Shown here piece after piece: positions 50,508-62,904 of a stretch of DNA of 64,000 nucleotides (its first letter is position 1; each line of letters starts with the position of its first letter). Under the pieces are notes generated by a model. That model was not told the DNA's origin, did no database searches, and saw only the letters and a list, made by a program, of their open reading frames with translations. The DNA is from Euonymus europaeus. Lineage: Eukaryota > Streptophyta > Magnoliopsida > Celastrales > Celastraceae. Made by a program: the position numbers and the translations under genes. The stretch is from NCBI GenBank assembly GCA_963580455.1, contig OY756967.1, forward strand, positions 6,594,501 through 6,658,500, written 5' to 3'.

Positions 50508-50999
50508 CCGGATCCAAGATTTTGAGTTCCATGGGCTGTATCTAAGCTAATAATAGATATTCAAGCAAGTAATCTTAATTACTTTTAGCCTCCACTAATC
50601 AAACACAAAATATTTTATATTCTCACACTTCACAAGCAATCCTAACGGCTTTTAGCCTCCACTAATCAAGCAATAATTCATCTTGGATCTTAACGGCAAA
50701 GTATACGCACTATCTCATCAAATAGAACAACAAAAAGAATTGATAATAGTTGATATGATCCTCAAATACATCCAAAAATCCTTACATTGCTTTTGTTTTG
50801 TACGTATTCAAATCCTGAAGTTTTGAACAAAAATTTTGCCGCCCAAATGCACCCATCCAGCTATCCTCCTACAAGAAAATACAACAATCGTCAATTGAAA
50901 TCAATTAAATTTGATAGATGACAACTAAACTTCAAAGAATATCCATTTTATATTCAATAACAAACAATAAACAAGCATAAAAAATAAAAAAGGAGTACC

Positions 51000-52390
51000 T
51001 ATTGAAGTTGCACCCTTCTGTTCTTTATAGAATAAAATTCATCTAATATTGAATCTGAATCAATATTTTTTACAAATTCTCGTTCTATGTAGATAACCAT
51101 AGTGTCTGCCAAAAACTCATCTTCCATTTTATTTCGAAGATCAGTTTTAATGAGCTTCATAGATGAAAATGCTCATTCCATAGTTGCAGTGGACACCAAA
51201 AGAGTTAAAACAAAGCGAATCAACTTTTCAATATGCGAGTAGTACTGTGACTTATTTGTTTCAACTAATGCCCTCAACAATTCAGAAATTGTTGATATAT
51301 TTTGAAATCTCTCGTGATGAAGTACATCAACAATAATATGCTCCAACTGACATCTCAAGTAATGCATTTCCTGATCACTAAAATCAAAAGGATAAAATTT
51401 CTTGGCAAGAGTGCATACACAATCAATATCAAATGATTTGAAGTTGTCATTTGGTTGTAAAGTAGAGCTAAGCTTAAGGATTTCCACTGCATCATCATTA
51501 AATCTAGAATCAAGCTCTTCCAACTGAAAATCTATTGCAAGGTTAAATACATCAAAGTGATAATGATGCTCAACTATGATGGGATCCTTTTGCTGTATAG
51601 CCTCTTTGTAACAAGAATCCAAATTAGGTATATCAATGACATACTCTCTGCAAATTGATTCCACATGCATAAGAAGACTATCAAAACCATCATTTGTCAA
51701 AGTTAAAAGTAGTGGTTTTGTAGATGGTACTAGATCCATTGCATTCAAGATATCTAGAGATTTGTGTTGTAAGGCCCGAAAAAGCAAATTTGTAATCCCC
51801 ATGACTTTATGCATCAAATACAATATGAATAAGAAATCAAAAGATCTAATCACAATTAGAGAATCGACTGCTTCCCCATGTATAGCATTGGAGGATCCCT
51901 CATCCACAATGTTCTGAAGCACTTTAATAGTTGCTTGATACGTATCTATTAAACTGAAAATAGAATCAAAATGAGAGCTCCATCGAGTGTCCCCAGCACG
52001 TTGCAAACTACCTATATGAATTTTCCCTTTACCATTTTCAAGTTCACCTCTAGCAACCATATGTGCAATCTCAATAGCTTTAGCAGTTTACAACTCTGTA
52101 TGACGCTTAGGAGAAGCACTTAGAATATTGACAATTGGCGTCAACTTCGAAAAGAATAGCCATACTGATGTCTCTTTTCTTGAAGCTGCAACTAGTGCCA
52201 GTTTTAGTCGGTGGACAAGACAATGTACATTATTTGCATATGGACAATCTCTAAGAAATAAGGCTTGTAATCCATTCCATGCTCCACGCATATTGCTAGC
52301 ACCATCATATCCTTGACCTCGCATATTATGAACATGTAAGTTATATTGAGCAAGTGCATTAGATATATTTTGCTCAAGTGTTAAAGCATT
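51000..52390 (-). pseudogene. hAT-family transposase-like (ZMYM1/DUF4371 type) pseudogene, truncated
   Basis: On the minus strand the line runs MRGQGYDGASNMRGAWNGLQ and YANNVHCLVHRLKLALVAAS (52324-52088), crosses a stop, then continues from 52060 through AGDTRWSSHFDSIFSLIDTY to LTLLVSTATME (51173). A TGA there interrupts the hAT dimerisation block, which resumes as AFSSMKLIKTDLRNKMEDEF and ends near 51005. The N-terminal zinc finger and first part of the catalytic domain are missing. Similarity stops at about 52390, where a Copia relic begins. These proteins are transposases of a hAT branch common in plants; this copy is dead and I find no terminal repeats. Confidence 0.85.
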
Positions 52391-52399
52391 AATGTCACC

Positions 52400-55105
52400 T
52401 CTTATGAAGGGTAAGCTTCTTGTTTATGTTTATTCTAAAGTTAATTTAACTTTTGAAACTAAAAACACTTGGTGGGTAGATTATGGTACTACTACTCACA
52501 TACGTGTTTCAATGCGGAGTTGCCTGTGGAGCCGGAAGCCAAGTGATGGTGAAAGAGCCATCTTTGTGGGCAACAAAAAAATAGTTTAAGTGGAGGCCAT
52601 TAGGCATTTTAGATTATTTTTTTATTCTAGTTTTCATTTGGATTGGCATGAGATTGTTGTGGTACCGTCTTTTAGACAAAACTTAATTTTTGTTTCTATA
52701 TTGGACAAATCAAGTTTTATTTTTTCTTTCGAAAATAATAAATTTAGTCTTATTCATAATTCAAATGTTGTTGGTACCGGAATTCTTATTGATAATCTAT
52801 ATAAGTTAAATAATCAACCCTCTGTTAATGAAACATTGCATGTTAACTCATGAGTTTTGAAATGAAAAATAACAAATGAGGACTCATTCATGTTATGGCA
52901 CAAACACTTAGGACAAATTTCTAAGCAGAGAATTGAAAGTCTTGTGTCAGATGGGATCCTTGGTCCCCAAGACATATCGTATATTCATATTGCTTGAAAT
53001 TAATTAGGTCTAAAGTGACTTAGAGCCTCACATTGATTGCTTGGTGATTTTGGTTCTCTAAGTAGTTAAGGTGTTAAATTTGGTAGTAGGTGGTTCCTAT
53101 AAGAATTTGGAAACACAATTCACCCCCCTCGTGTTAGCCTAGGTCTTTCGTCTTGTGTCTATCTATACTCACACTTATACTGTATCTAACTATCCACAAT
53201 TCATATTTTTGATATCCTTAGACCTTGATAGAATATTCACATATAAATAAAACATTTAAAATACAAATGTAATCATAAAATATTGACTCATAAATTCCAT
53301 ATTGTAATTACATGGTATGTTTTGAGGACATCATCCTAACAAAAAGGCCATGTTGGTGGCCAGCGGCTTCACTCAAAAGCCAAGGGAGGACTTCAATGTA
53401 ATGTTTTTCCTCGTAGAAAGACTTAAAACCATCAAACTTCTTTTGTCTATTGTTGCTCAACAGAAGTGGATAGTACACGAACTTGATGTTAAATTTACTT
53501 TTTTTAATAAAAATTTAAAAGAGGAGGTGTAAGTTTCCCAACCAATGAAAGGGGAGAAGACAAAGTGTATAGACTCATAAAATCCTTAGATGACTTAAAT
53601 TAGTCTCAAAGAGCTTGTACTTAGAGGTATACAAGTTCTTTAAGCACAATGGCCTACACAAGAGTAGAGTGAGACCACTTTGTATAGTCTAAAAGAAGGG
53701 AGTTCGATTTTGATTGTGTCCATCTATATTTGACTTAATCATAACTTGAATTGAAGAATTCAAAGGAAGCATGATGAATGCCTATGAGATGAGTTATATG
53801 GGTTTACTGAGATGTTTCTTATTTATTGAAGTGGATCAAAGTGAGAAAGAGGTTTTCATCTATCAAGCAAGCTATGCTAGACTATTCTTAAAAGACGTGT
53901 AGGTTGTAAGTATGATATGAGGGATTTGATGTGACTCTATTGTTGTGCCCTTGATTGTGAATGTGAAAATTCAAAAGGAGGATGGCTCTAAAAGAACAAA
54001 TGCAAATGTGTATAGAAGTCTGATAGGTAGTTTGCTCTATCTGACTACCACAAGACCTTATATTAATTTCTCAACCAGCTTACCTTTTAGATATATGTAG
54101 GATCCTAGTCAAACTCACTTTAGTTTTGCCAAAAGAATCCTCAGGTACCTGCACAGTATTTGAGAGTATGGAATTATGTTTGAAGTTGGTAAACAATGAG
54201 TCTTATCTTGATACTATGATAGTGCTTGAGCACATTGTAAGGATGATATGAAGAGTACATCAAGCCTCATGTTTGACTTAGGCTCTGGGATTTGTACTTA
54301 GCCATGTAAGAAACAAAAAAGTGTGGCATTATTTTGATCAGCAGAAGCTGAATAAGTTACTACCTCAAGGGCTACTTCTTATGCAGTGTGGATAAGAATA
54401 ATCTTGGAGGATTTTGGGATTGATCAACTTGAATAAATTGTGATTTTTTGTGATAGTAGATTAGCCATTGCAATTGCTAAAAACCTAATTGATCATAACT
54501 AAACTAAGCATATTGCTATAAAATATTAGTTTGTGAGAGATGTGATTGAATATGAAATTATAAACCTAAAGCACAGTAGAATTAAAGAGCATCTCATTCA
54601 TAACCTGACTAAAGCCCTACTTCAAGACAAATTATGTTTCCTAAGAAGTCTACTTGTTTTGTACCCAAAGTGAAATTCAGGTGGGGTGTTGGTTGAATTG
54701 CCCTTTTATGCTTTATCTTGTTTAGTCCTCATTATTATTGTTGCATTCTGTTATGTTCTTTCATATGTGAGGTCAAATTAATCTTTATCTTAGTTTGCTT
54801 TAGCGTTATTTAGTTGTTGTTTGAAGTTGAAGTTAGAAAACAACGGCCGTAAGAAACTCTAGTTTTCTATAATAGTGTTGAAAACAATCAGTAGATCAGA
54901 ATTTCTGCTTATGTTGCAATAATATTTTTTTCATTTTACTTCTATCAAAATGGACATTCAAATAACTGCGTTATTTCCAAAATTTAGAGCAAGAAAAAAG
55001 AGAGGAAGGGGAGATGGTTGGGGCGCATGAGCACATTAATAAGCCAAAGCCAGATTTTCAAGGAAAGATGCCTGATTATCTGCCTAAAATGCCGATTAGC
55101 TTCTA
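52400..55105 (+). mobile_element. Heavily decayed Copia relic
   Basis: Remnants appear in pol order. The protease region (52400-52853) has TWWVDYGTTTHI where D-S-G is expected, and VEAIRHFRL..VVPSFRQNLI. An RT scrap (53350-53532) has VHELDVKFTFFNKNLKEEV. RNase H pieces (about 53990-54660) have NVYRSLIGSLLYLTTTRP and IVIFCDSRLAIAIAKN, with many stops. A polypurine-like GGTGGGG precedes a candidate LTR start TGTTGGTTGAATTG at 54687. The front of the element is absent: it starts abruptly beside the hAT-like pseudogene. It is much older than the other LTR elements in the window. Confidence 0.82.
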
Positions 55106-55140
55106 TAGAATATATATCTCATAGGACTAAGTTCTGACTT

Positions 55141-56241
55141 TGTTGGAATCTTTGTGACAATTGTGAGTGCAAGTGTGTGTTGTGTTACCGTACGTACATG
55201 GCTCATGCAAGGTTCATGATTGAAGTCTTTGCTTTACTGGTAAAGTGCATAAGAGCATGGAGTTTTTGAATTACAGGTAACGTATATAAGTGCATGAATT
55301 GATGACATACGTGGAAAGCGTGAGTATATCAATTGTTTCATGGAGATATGGATATGCATGTAATATGGATATGCATGAGGTTGTTTTCCAATATTGTGAT
55401 AATGCTTGTATATCATTATCTTTAATTAATTATTATATATCATTATCTTTAATTAATTACAATATTGTGCTGCTTTGGTTGGAGATAATTCTAATTAAAA
55501 GATAATGCCGTGTGAATTAAATTATAAATATAATCCAATATTTGGTTGGCTTATTATCTATCTTATCATCATATAGATTTGTGTTTTATCACCTTTTAGT
55601 TTTTTCAGGATAATTATTCCAGATAATATCATGATTCAAATAAATCAAATCAGAAGAAAAGGGTGAATGTCTCTCTATATAAAGGAATGATATCCATTGA
55701 ATGAAGGTTGGAAAAGCTACGTGCAAGCTAGATTTCTTAGGTTATTGCTTCTCTTTGTAATCCAATTTTCATTCTTGAGAGAGAGAGAACTCTTATGAGG
55801 TGTCTATGTTTTGAGCAGTGAGAGTGTGATTTCTCGTTGGTGTAGTTTTTTTTGGAGGATCCAAAAACAAAAGCTCTACCGTGTGAGGTCGAGTGTTGAG
55901 TGAAACAAACACTATGTGGGATGGGTTGTATAAGCAATGTCTTTAGGGTAAAGATAAGGTTGTACTCTCGATTCAAGATTAGTGAATTGTTTCGTAAGGT
56001 ACGTCGCTTATAGACTCGAGGTTTTTCCCAGGTTGGGTTTTCCTCGTAAAAATCTCGGTATTGTCTCTTTTATTTTTTCCACATTTTTGTTTCCATTTTT
56101 GACTAACGATCTTGTGAGAATTCTTGAGTTACAGACTTGTTGCACTTGTTAGGTGAGTTCGTTCGTTCTCTTATCTCAGACTAGTCTCGACGGTTAGGAC
56201 TTATGTAGTTCTGTTGATGACTAGTGGTGTGATAGCTTTTG
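55141..56241 (+). repeat. 5' LTR of the plus-strand SIRE-like element
   Basis: It matches 62905-63991. A TATATAAA promoter motif lies at 55676-55683. The match to the 3' LTR ends at AGCTTTTGA, after which this copy runs straight into gag coding sequence and lacks a PBS. Confidence 0.9.
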
Positions 56242-59200
56242 ATAGAAGAAAAACCAGGTAAGGATTTTAAGAAAATCAAGTGCTTTGAATGTCAAGGTTT
56301 TGGCCATTTTGCGCAGGAATGTGCGAATAAAAAAAGGATGTCGAAGGCATATACTAGTTTCGCAAATGATGACATGGAAGAAGAGTCAGATTCTGAGCAA
56401 GAAGATGAAAGACCAAAAAATTCAGTAGCCTTTCCAGCAGTGACATCAAATTCGACAGAAGGTTTCAATACAGATGAGAGTGATTCTGAGATAGACATGT
56501 GTGAGCTACAAGTAGCTTATAACAATTTGTTTGAAGAATGTGTCAAGAGTAAGAAAGAGAAAATAAAGATTGCCAAAGAAAATGAAATACTTACTCAAGA
56601 TTTGAATGAAGCAAGAGCAAAGATCAAAGAATTACAAGAAGAAATTTTAGATCTTGAAACACTCTGCCCAGTTGAAGTAACCTCAGATGTAACCTACCTC
56701 ACTGAAGCAGAAAACAAAAGGGAACACATGCTCAAAAAGGTATGTTCAGATATTGATAAATTTAAGTCAGGTTCTAATAAGTTGCAGGATATTCTGAATA
56801 AACAAAGGTCAAACAAGGAAACATGTGGGTTAGGATACGAAAAAGGTGAGTGTTCAAAATCTGGTTCTTATACATGTCTTCCTGAAAACTTTGTGCAATT
56901 TGTGCCTTCATCATCCAAAACTTTGGAACAAGAAGAGAATAATTCTACCATTCCTATCAAGGTGAGACATCAAGCTTCAGCATGTCAAAAGAATGACAAT
57001 TCATGTAGGTTTGGTAGAACTGCTCAACCTTTTGTTAAACAATTTTTTTTTAACAAAAGACAAAAACAAGAGACGTTCCAAGGTAAGTTCAAATTTGTTC
57101 CTGTGTGTCATTTTTGTGGCATTAGAGGACATATACGTTCATACTGCCATAGATTGTATGATTTTCCAAAATCTTATCATAATAAGAAAACTAACTCTAT
57201 ATATCTCAATAATTGGTTTGAAGTTCTATCTCAAATGATGGGAAAAATTCCACAGCAATCACAAGTGAAGAGACAACAATCTCAATCTTCAAAATACAAG
57301 AGAGTTTGGATAAAAAAATCAGATTTGAAATGCTTAGTAGTTCATACTGCTTTAAATGCTTTCAAAGAGAATTCTTGGTATTTAGACAGTGGATGCTCTC
57401 GTCACATGAGTGGAATTAAATCACTGTTTTCAACATTTGAAGGGTATGATGGTGGAACAATTACTTTTGGTGATGGAAGTCTTGCAACAATTACAGGCAA
57501 AGGTACGGTCAAAACTTCAAGTGATTGTGTTTTAAAGGATGTCTTGTATGTTGAAGGGTTAAAAGCAAACTTGATTAGTATTAGTCAGTTATGCGATTCA
57601 AATTATACTGCTGTGTTTAATAAACGTAAATGCAGAATTTTGGATACTAATCAAGTGTGCGTTTTGCAAGGAAAAAGGTCAAGTGACAATTGCTATACAA
57701 TTCCAGCAATTCCAAAAACCATGTGTAATTCTGTAATAGAATATTCTTCTGATAGATTATGGCATGAAAGATTAGGGCATCTAAACTTTCATGATCTACA
57801 GAAAATCTCCAAGTCAGAGATTGTTCGAGGATTACCAAAAATCGGTTCTAAAAAGGAATTATGTGGGCCTTGTCAACTAGGTAAATAGACCAAGGCTACT
57901 CATAAAAAGGTTAGTATTATAAATACTACAAGGCCATTTGAAAATCTTCATATGGACCTTATGAGACCAACTCAAATTGAAAGCATTGGAGGTAAGAAAT
58001 ACATCCTTGTCATTGTTGATGATTTTTCGAGGTATACATGGGTACGATTCTTGCGTGAAAAATCTGAAACATTTGATGTATTCTACTTTATTCTTGATGT
58101 TGGAGAATCTAAAAAGGGAGGATGATTTTCATTTGTGTAAAATTCGAACTGATCATGGTACATAATTTGAGAATACTAAATTTGATCTATTTTGTAGTGA
58201 ACTTGGAATCAAGCATGAATATTCAGCTCCTAAAACACCACAACAGAATGGTGTAGTAGAAAGGAAGAATCGAGTTCTTCAAGAAGTGGCTAGAACAATG
58301 ATGCATGCCAAAAATATTGCTCAAAAATTTTGGGCTGAAGCCATCAACACCTCATGTTACATTTCCAATCAAGTTCAAGTTCGTACGGGTACAAAATTTA
58401 CTGCTTATGAACTATGGGAAGGTAAGAAACCTACTGTGAAACATCTTCGAGTATTTGGAAGCAAATGTTTTATTCTACGAGATAGGGAAAACATTGGTAA
58501 GTTTGATACTCGTAGTGATGAAGGAATTTTCTTGGGATATTCAATGAATAGTCATGCTTATTGAGTTTTGAACAATCGAACAAAGATCATCATGGAATCA
58601 TCTAATGTAGTTGTGCATGATGATACTTCCAGCAACAAGGATGATATTGACTATTTTCTTTTGGATTCAGGTACAAATCTTGAAGAAAACAAGAGTGAAG
58701 ATGGGAAAACAAGTACAGATCTAGTTGAGGTAACCTCCAGGCAGCCTACCTCATCAAGTCAATAGCATTCAGATAACTGTGAAGCAACTTGCAGCACACC
58801 TACTTCAGGACAACAACAACCAAGTACAAATGAAGTAGTTAGCAGCAAGCCCACCACAGAAATGCTAAACCCATCAAGAAGAGTAAAAAATAATCATCCT
58901 CAGGAGTTGGTTCTGGGAGAAATAAATGCTCCAATGAAAACTCGTAAGCAACTTCAAAATGAGGTAAGTTTCAATTGCTATGTGTCGCATGTTGAGCCTA
59001 AAAATGTGAAAGAAGCATTGAATGATGAAAATTGGATCAATGCTATGCATGAAGAATTGAATCAATTCAAAAGAAATGATGTGTGGACACTTGTTCCTAA
59101 ACCTCATAATGTTAACATTATTGGTACAAAATGGATCTTCAAAAATAAAACTGATGAAAATGGGAATATTACAAGGAATAAGGCTAGATTGGTGGCTCAA

Positions 59201-60519
59201 GGATATACACAAGTAGAAGGTGTAGACTTTGATGAAACATTTGCTCCTGTTGCTCGGTTAGAATCCATACGCATCTTATTATCCATGACATGTCTACTTA
59301 AATTTAAATTATTTCAAATGGATGTGAAGAGTGCTTTTCTAAATGGATTGTTAAATGAGGAGGTTTATGTGAAACAACCACAAGGGTTTGAAGATCCAAA
59401 GCATACATCTCATGTGCATAAACTCAATAAAGCATTATATGGTCTCAAACAAGCACCACGAGCTTGGTATGAAAGACTCACCATTTTTCTTTTGAATGCA
59501 GGTTTTAGAAGAGGAACAGTGGATAAAACTTTATTTGTCAAGAAAGATCATGAGCATATATTGATTTCTCAAATATATGTTGATGACATAATCTTTGGTT
59601 CCACTTCTATTAAACTTGCAAATGATTTTGGTGAATTAATGAAATCTGAGTTTGAAATGAGTATGATGGGTGAACTAACATATTTTCTAGGTTTCCAGGT
59701 AAAACAACTAGAAGATGGTATTTTACATCTCAGTCAAAGTATGCTCAAAATTTGGTGAACAAATTTGAAGTAGGCTCAAGTAAGCCAGCACCAACACCAA
59801 TGAGTCCTAGTGTGAAACTAAGCAAGGATATTCTAGGAAAATCAGTTGATCAAACATTGTACCGAAGTATCATTGGTAGCTTACTTTACCTAACTGCTAG
59901 TATACCTGATATTGCATTTAGTGTATGTGTTTGTGCCAGGTATCAAGCTGATCCTAAAGAAACTCATTTGACAGCTGCAAAGAGAATTCTAAAGTACATC
60001 AATGGTACTTTGAATTATGGTCTTTATTATTCTAAGGATACTAATGTTTCTCTTGCTGGTTACTCAGATGCAGATTGGGCAGGATGTAGTGATGATAGGA
60101 AGAGTACTTCAGGTGAATGCTTCTATATTGGAACTAACTTGGTTGCCTGGCATAGCAAGAAGCAAAACTCTATCTCATTGTCAACTGCAGAAGCTGAATA
60201 CATCGCTGCGGGCAGCTGCTGTACTCAACTTCTTTGGATGAAACAAATGATCTGCGACTATGGTTTAAATCAGGAAACTATAACTGTGTTTTGTGATAAC
60301 ATGAGTGCCATTAACATCTCCAAAAATCCAGTTCAACATTCTAGGACAAAGCATATAGATATTCGATATCATTTCATTCGTGACCTTGTTGAAAATAATT
60401 CAGTGTCTCTTGAATACATCTCCACTGAAAACCAATTGGCTGATATTTTTACAAAACCTCTCGACAGACAAAGATTTGAATTTTTGAGGAATGCACTAGG
60501 GGTAGTATCTATCCATTAG
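56239..60519 (+). pseudogene. SIRE-like gag-pol polyprotein, truncated and broken
   Basis: An open stretch of 549 residues (56239-57888) starts inside gag with the CCHC box CFECQGFGHFAQEC. It continues with an acidic and coiled-coil region, a second knuckle (CHFCGIRGHIRSYC), the protease WYLDSGCSRHMSG with an intact D-S-G, and LWHERLGHLNFHDLQ. It ends at TAG 57886. The integrase is damaged: its core is split by a frameshift and deletion near 58070-58125, a stop follows TDHGT, and PQQNGVVERKNR is intact. Another stop follows MNSHAY (58562). RT (58862-59758) is open with [15 protein letters not shown] and [10 protein letters not shown]; a frameshift near 59740 precedes the open RNase H part (59752-60519: YSDADWAGCSDDRKSTSG, STAEAEYIAAG). 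It is non-functional as a whole, although protease, RT and RNase H look sound separately. Confidence 0.92.
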
Positions 60520-61529
60520 CTAGTAATGTTCAAAATGACATCATGTGTGTGGAGTATATGCTGATCTATGGAAAAATACTGATATATTGATGTCACATTT
60601 CTGTATGTGTTCTGAGTTATTGGCTAAATCCGATCATAGCTTTGAAAAGAATATGTTATTGGCCAGTCATCTATATTGCACATATTTGGTCTTATAGTTC
60701 TATACTAACATAGTGCTTAAAATCCTCTTAATAGGTCTATTGAACGGCACTTATTGAGACATTTTATGGCTTCATTCATGGCAAAAAAAAAGGTGAGATG
60801 GAGCATAAAATGCACTCACTAGGAGAGTAAATATGTTTGTTACTACAGTGAGATGGAGCATAAAATGCACTCACTGTGAGGGTTTCTCTTGCCATAAAGA
60901 TAGCCATTTCTATATGCCTGTGCAAGTCCCTATAATATGCTCAATAGTGTTTGATTTGACAACCTATTCACAGAGTGATTTTGTGTAGTATGTTGTGCTG
61001 TGTTACTTACAAGATCTTAAAATTACACACAATTTCACAGAGCTAATAACATGGTTCAAATTTCAATGACATGAGATTGGGAAAGTAAGTCCAATATATG
61101 AACCATTATTTTCTATGACTCTTTTCTATCTATATTTGTTCAAATATGGTCTCCTGATAAATTCCATCCATGTAATCATTTTTTTATTATCTAATATACA
61201 TGGATACTATTGTTAGTGTTTTTGACTGAAGAATACTTTCTTTGAGTCAGGAAGATTGTGCACGAATATCAGTCATGAGGTAACCTTCAGTAACCTACCT
61301 CATTTGTTCCTGATGGCAGTTTTGTTATTTAATTCAAATTTTCTGAATTGTGGTCTTTAATGAGAGGCGGGCTTCCTGCAAATATTAATTTTGCGTTTCA
61401 AAATATCTCAACCTCTCTTAAAAGACGTGCCTTCTCTTACCATCATTCTTCTTCACAAGTTCCTTCTTACCCGTAACTTCTCTCTATATCTTATCACTTC
61501 CATTTTTCACTCTATCTTCTTGGGTATTT
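60520..61529 (+). other. Pol-to-env spacer of the SIRE-like element
   Basis: This is non-coding, as in other SIRE-type elements. It contains a 28-bp direct repeat (GTGAGATGGAGCATAAAATG plus CACTCACT) at about 60792-60820 and 60848-60876, and the motif GAGGTAACC..TAACCTACCTC at 61277-61301. Confidence 0.7.
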
Positions 61530-62723
61530 ATGGCCAAAAGGAAGAGATATACACACAAGGTTTCTCCCATGGATTCACCCACTCGAGGAATCAAGAAATC
61601 CAAGAACCCCGCTACTGTTACTTCTCGATTTCTTTCAAAGGCAGCAAAGGCATCCTTTGATTCTTACTTTGATGGAAGAGACTTATCTACTGAAAGGCCT
61701 TTTGATTTCGCCTCCATTCATGATCCAGAACTAGATCACATCTTTGAGTCAAGATTGTGGAGTCCCCTGTGTTCCCTCAAAGGTATGGCATGCCCAACTT
61801 TAATCCGTGAATTTTATGCGAATCTGTCTGATTTGCAGGATGAAGAGGTTGGGGTTACTACTTGTTTTGTGCGTGGGGTGGTGTTTACATTTTCAATTGA
61901 AAAATTAGCTAAGGTTTTGGAGGTGCCACGAGTTGGTAACCCTGATTTTGATTTGTTTGATCTGCCTGAGTTACCAAGTCTGGAAGATTTACATGTGTTT
62001 CTGCGTAAGGATGGAGGAGGGAAGTTTGGTGAAAAATTACCTCATCGCTTTCTGAATTCTAACCATAAGATGCTACATTTGTTCATTTGTTCCACAATTT
62101 TACCAACTGAGCATCATGGAGAATTATCTGAGCGTTATTGTCGTTTGTTGCATGTTATTCTCATTGGTAAAACGGTCTGTTTACCATCCTTGATCTTCAA
62201 TCATGTGTTGAACATCAAAGAACATCAGGCCCAAACTATCAAGTTACCATTTGGAGTTATTTTGACCAAGTATTTAGAGTCTGAAGGTGTTATTTTAACT
62301 CCTGATTTGGTCCCTCTACGTCCACCTATTTCTGTCCAAACTGTGACTCGTAGTAATAAGCAGTCTCCTGTTGTTATACCTATTGAGTCTTCCCCGTCCA
62401 CCTCTTCTGTGAGCTCATCTGCATTGGCTGGTACAGTGGCTAATTTGGCTAGGCAGGTTACATCCCTTTCTCAGCAGGTTACCTCCCTTCAGACTTCACT
62501 TGACTGTTTTAAAAATGCAGTGCTGCCGGCAATTCAGGGTCTTTCCTCTGCCAGAGTAGAATTAGCTACTACCATTGATTATATTGCTTCTCAAGTTGAC
62601 CATGGTCTTCAGTTGCGGAATATCTCTTTTGCTGACTTGCAGGGTCGTCTCATTGAGCTTAAGAAGCATCAGGATGAAGCAAATGACATTCTTCAGCTTA
62701 TCCGTCAGCGTGCTCATCTTTGA
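61530..62723 (+). CDS. SIRE-type env-like ORF (putative plant transposon protein), intact
   Basis: The ORF has 397 residues and is uninterrupted. A basic N-terminus (MAKRKRYTHKVS, GIKKSKNPA) resembles a nuclear-targeting stretch. The globular part has GMACPTLIREFYANL, KLPHRFLNSNHKMLHLFICS, ILPTEHHGELSERYCRLLHV and CLPSLIFNHVL. A Pro/Ser-rich linker (about 275-300) follows. The tail (about 300-397) is a predicted coiled coil with QVTSLSQQVTSLQTS heptads. The same protein, broken, lies in the minus-strand element at 16999-15893. By position it is the env-like ORF of SIRE elements; I see neither a signal peptide nor a membrane anchor, and its role is unknown. The start codon is the first in frame. 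It ends about 170 bp before the polypurine tract. It is likely expressed, if at all, from a spliced or internal transcript. Confidence 0.85.
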   Translation: MAKRKRYTHKVSPMDSPTRGIKKSKNPATVTSRFLSKAAKASFDSYFDGRDLSTERPFDFASIHDPELDHIFESRLWSPLCSLKGMACPTLIREFYANLSDLQDEEVGVTTCFVRGVVFTFSIEKLAKVLEVPRVGNPDFDLFDLPELPSLEDLHVFLRKDGGGKFGEKLPHRFLNSNHKMLHLFICSTILPTEHHGELSERYCRLLHVILIGKTVCLPSLIFNHVLNIKEHQAQTIKLPFGVILTKYLESEGVILTPDLVPLRPPISVQTVTRSNKQSPVVIPIESSPSTSSVSSSALAGTVANLARQVTSLSQQVTSLQTSLDCFKNAVLPAIQGLSSARVELATTIDYIASQVDHGLQLRNISFADLQGRLIELKKHQDEANDILQLIRQRAHL

Positions 62724-62904
62724 CATTTGTGAGATCGTGGTACTTAGGGGGAGTGGTAGTTAGGGGTTGCCGTAGTGGTAGTTTTGTTTGTTTCATAACT
62801 ACTTATGCTGGATATTAATCTTTCTATTTTGTTGCATATTGCTGGATAGTGATTATTTTCTATTTCCATGAATTTTTTGATCTCACAATTGTCAAGGGGG
62901 AGAT

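Noticed and set aside
61530..62723. Calling the env-like ORF a true viral envelope protein
   Set aside because: No signal peptide, fusion-like segment or transmembrane anchor is visible; only the position after pol supports the name.
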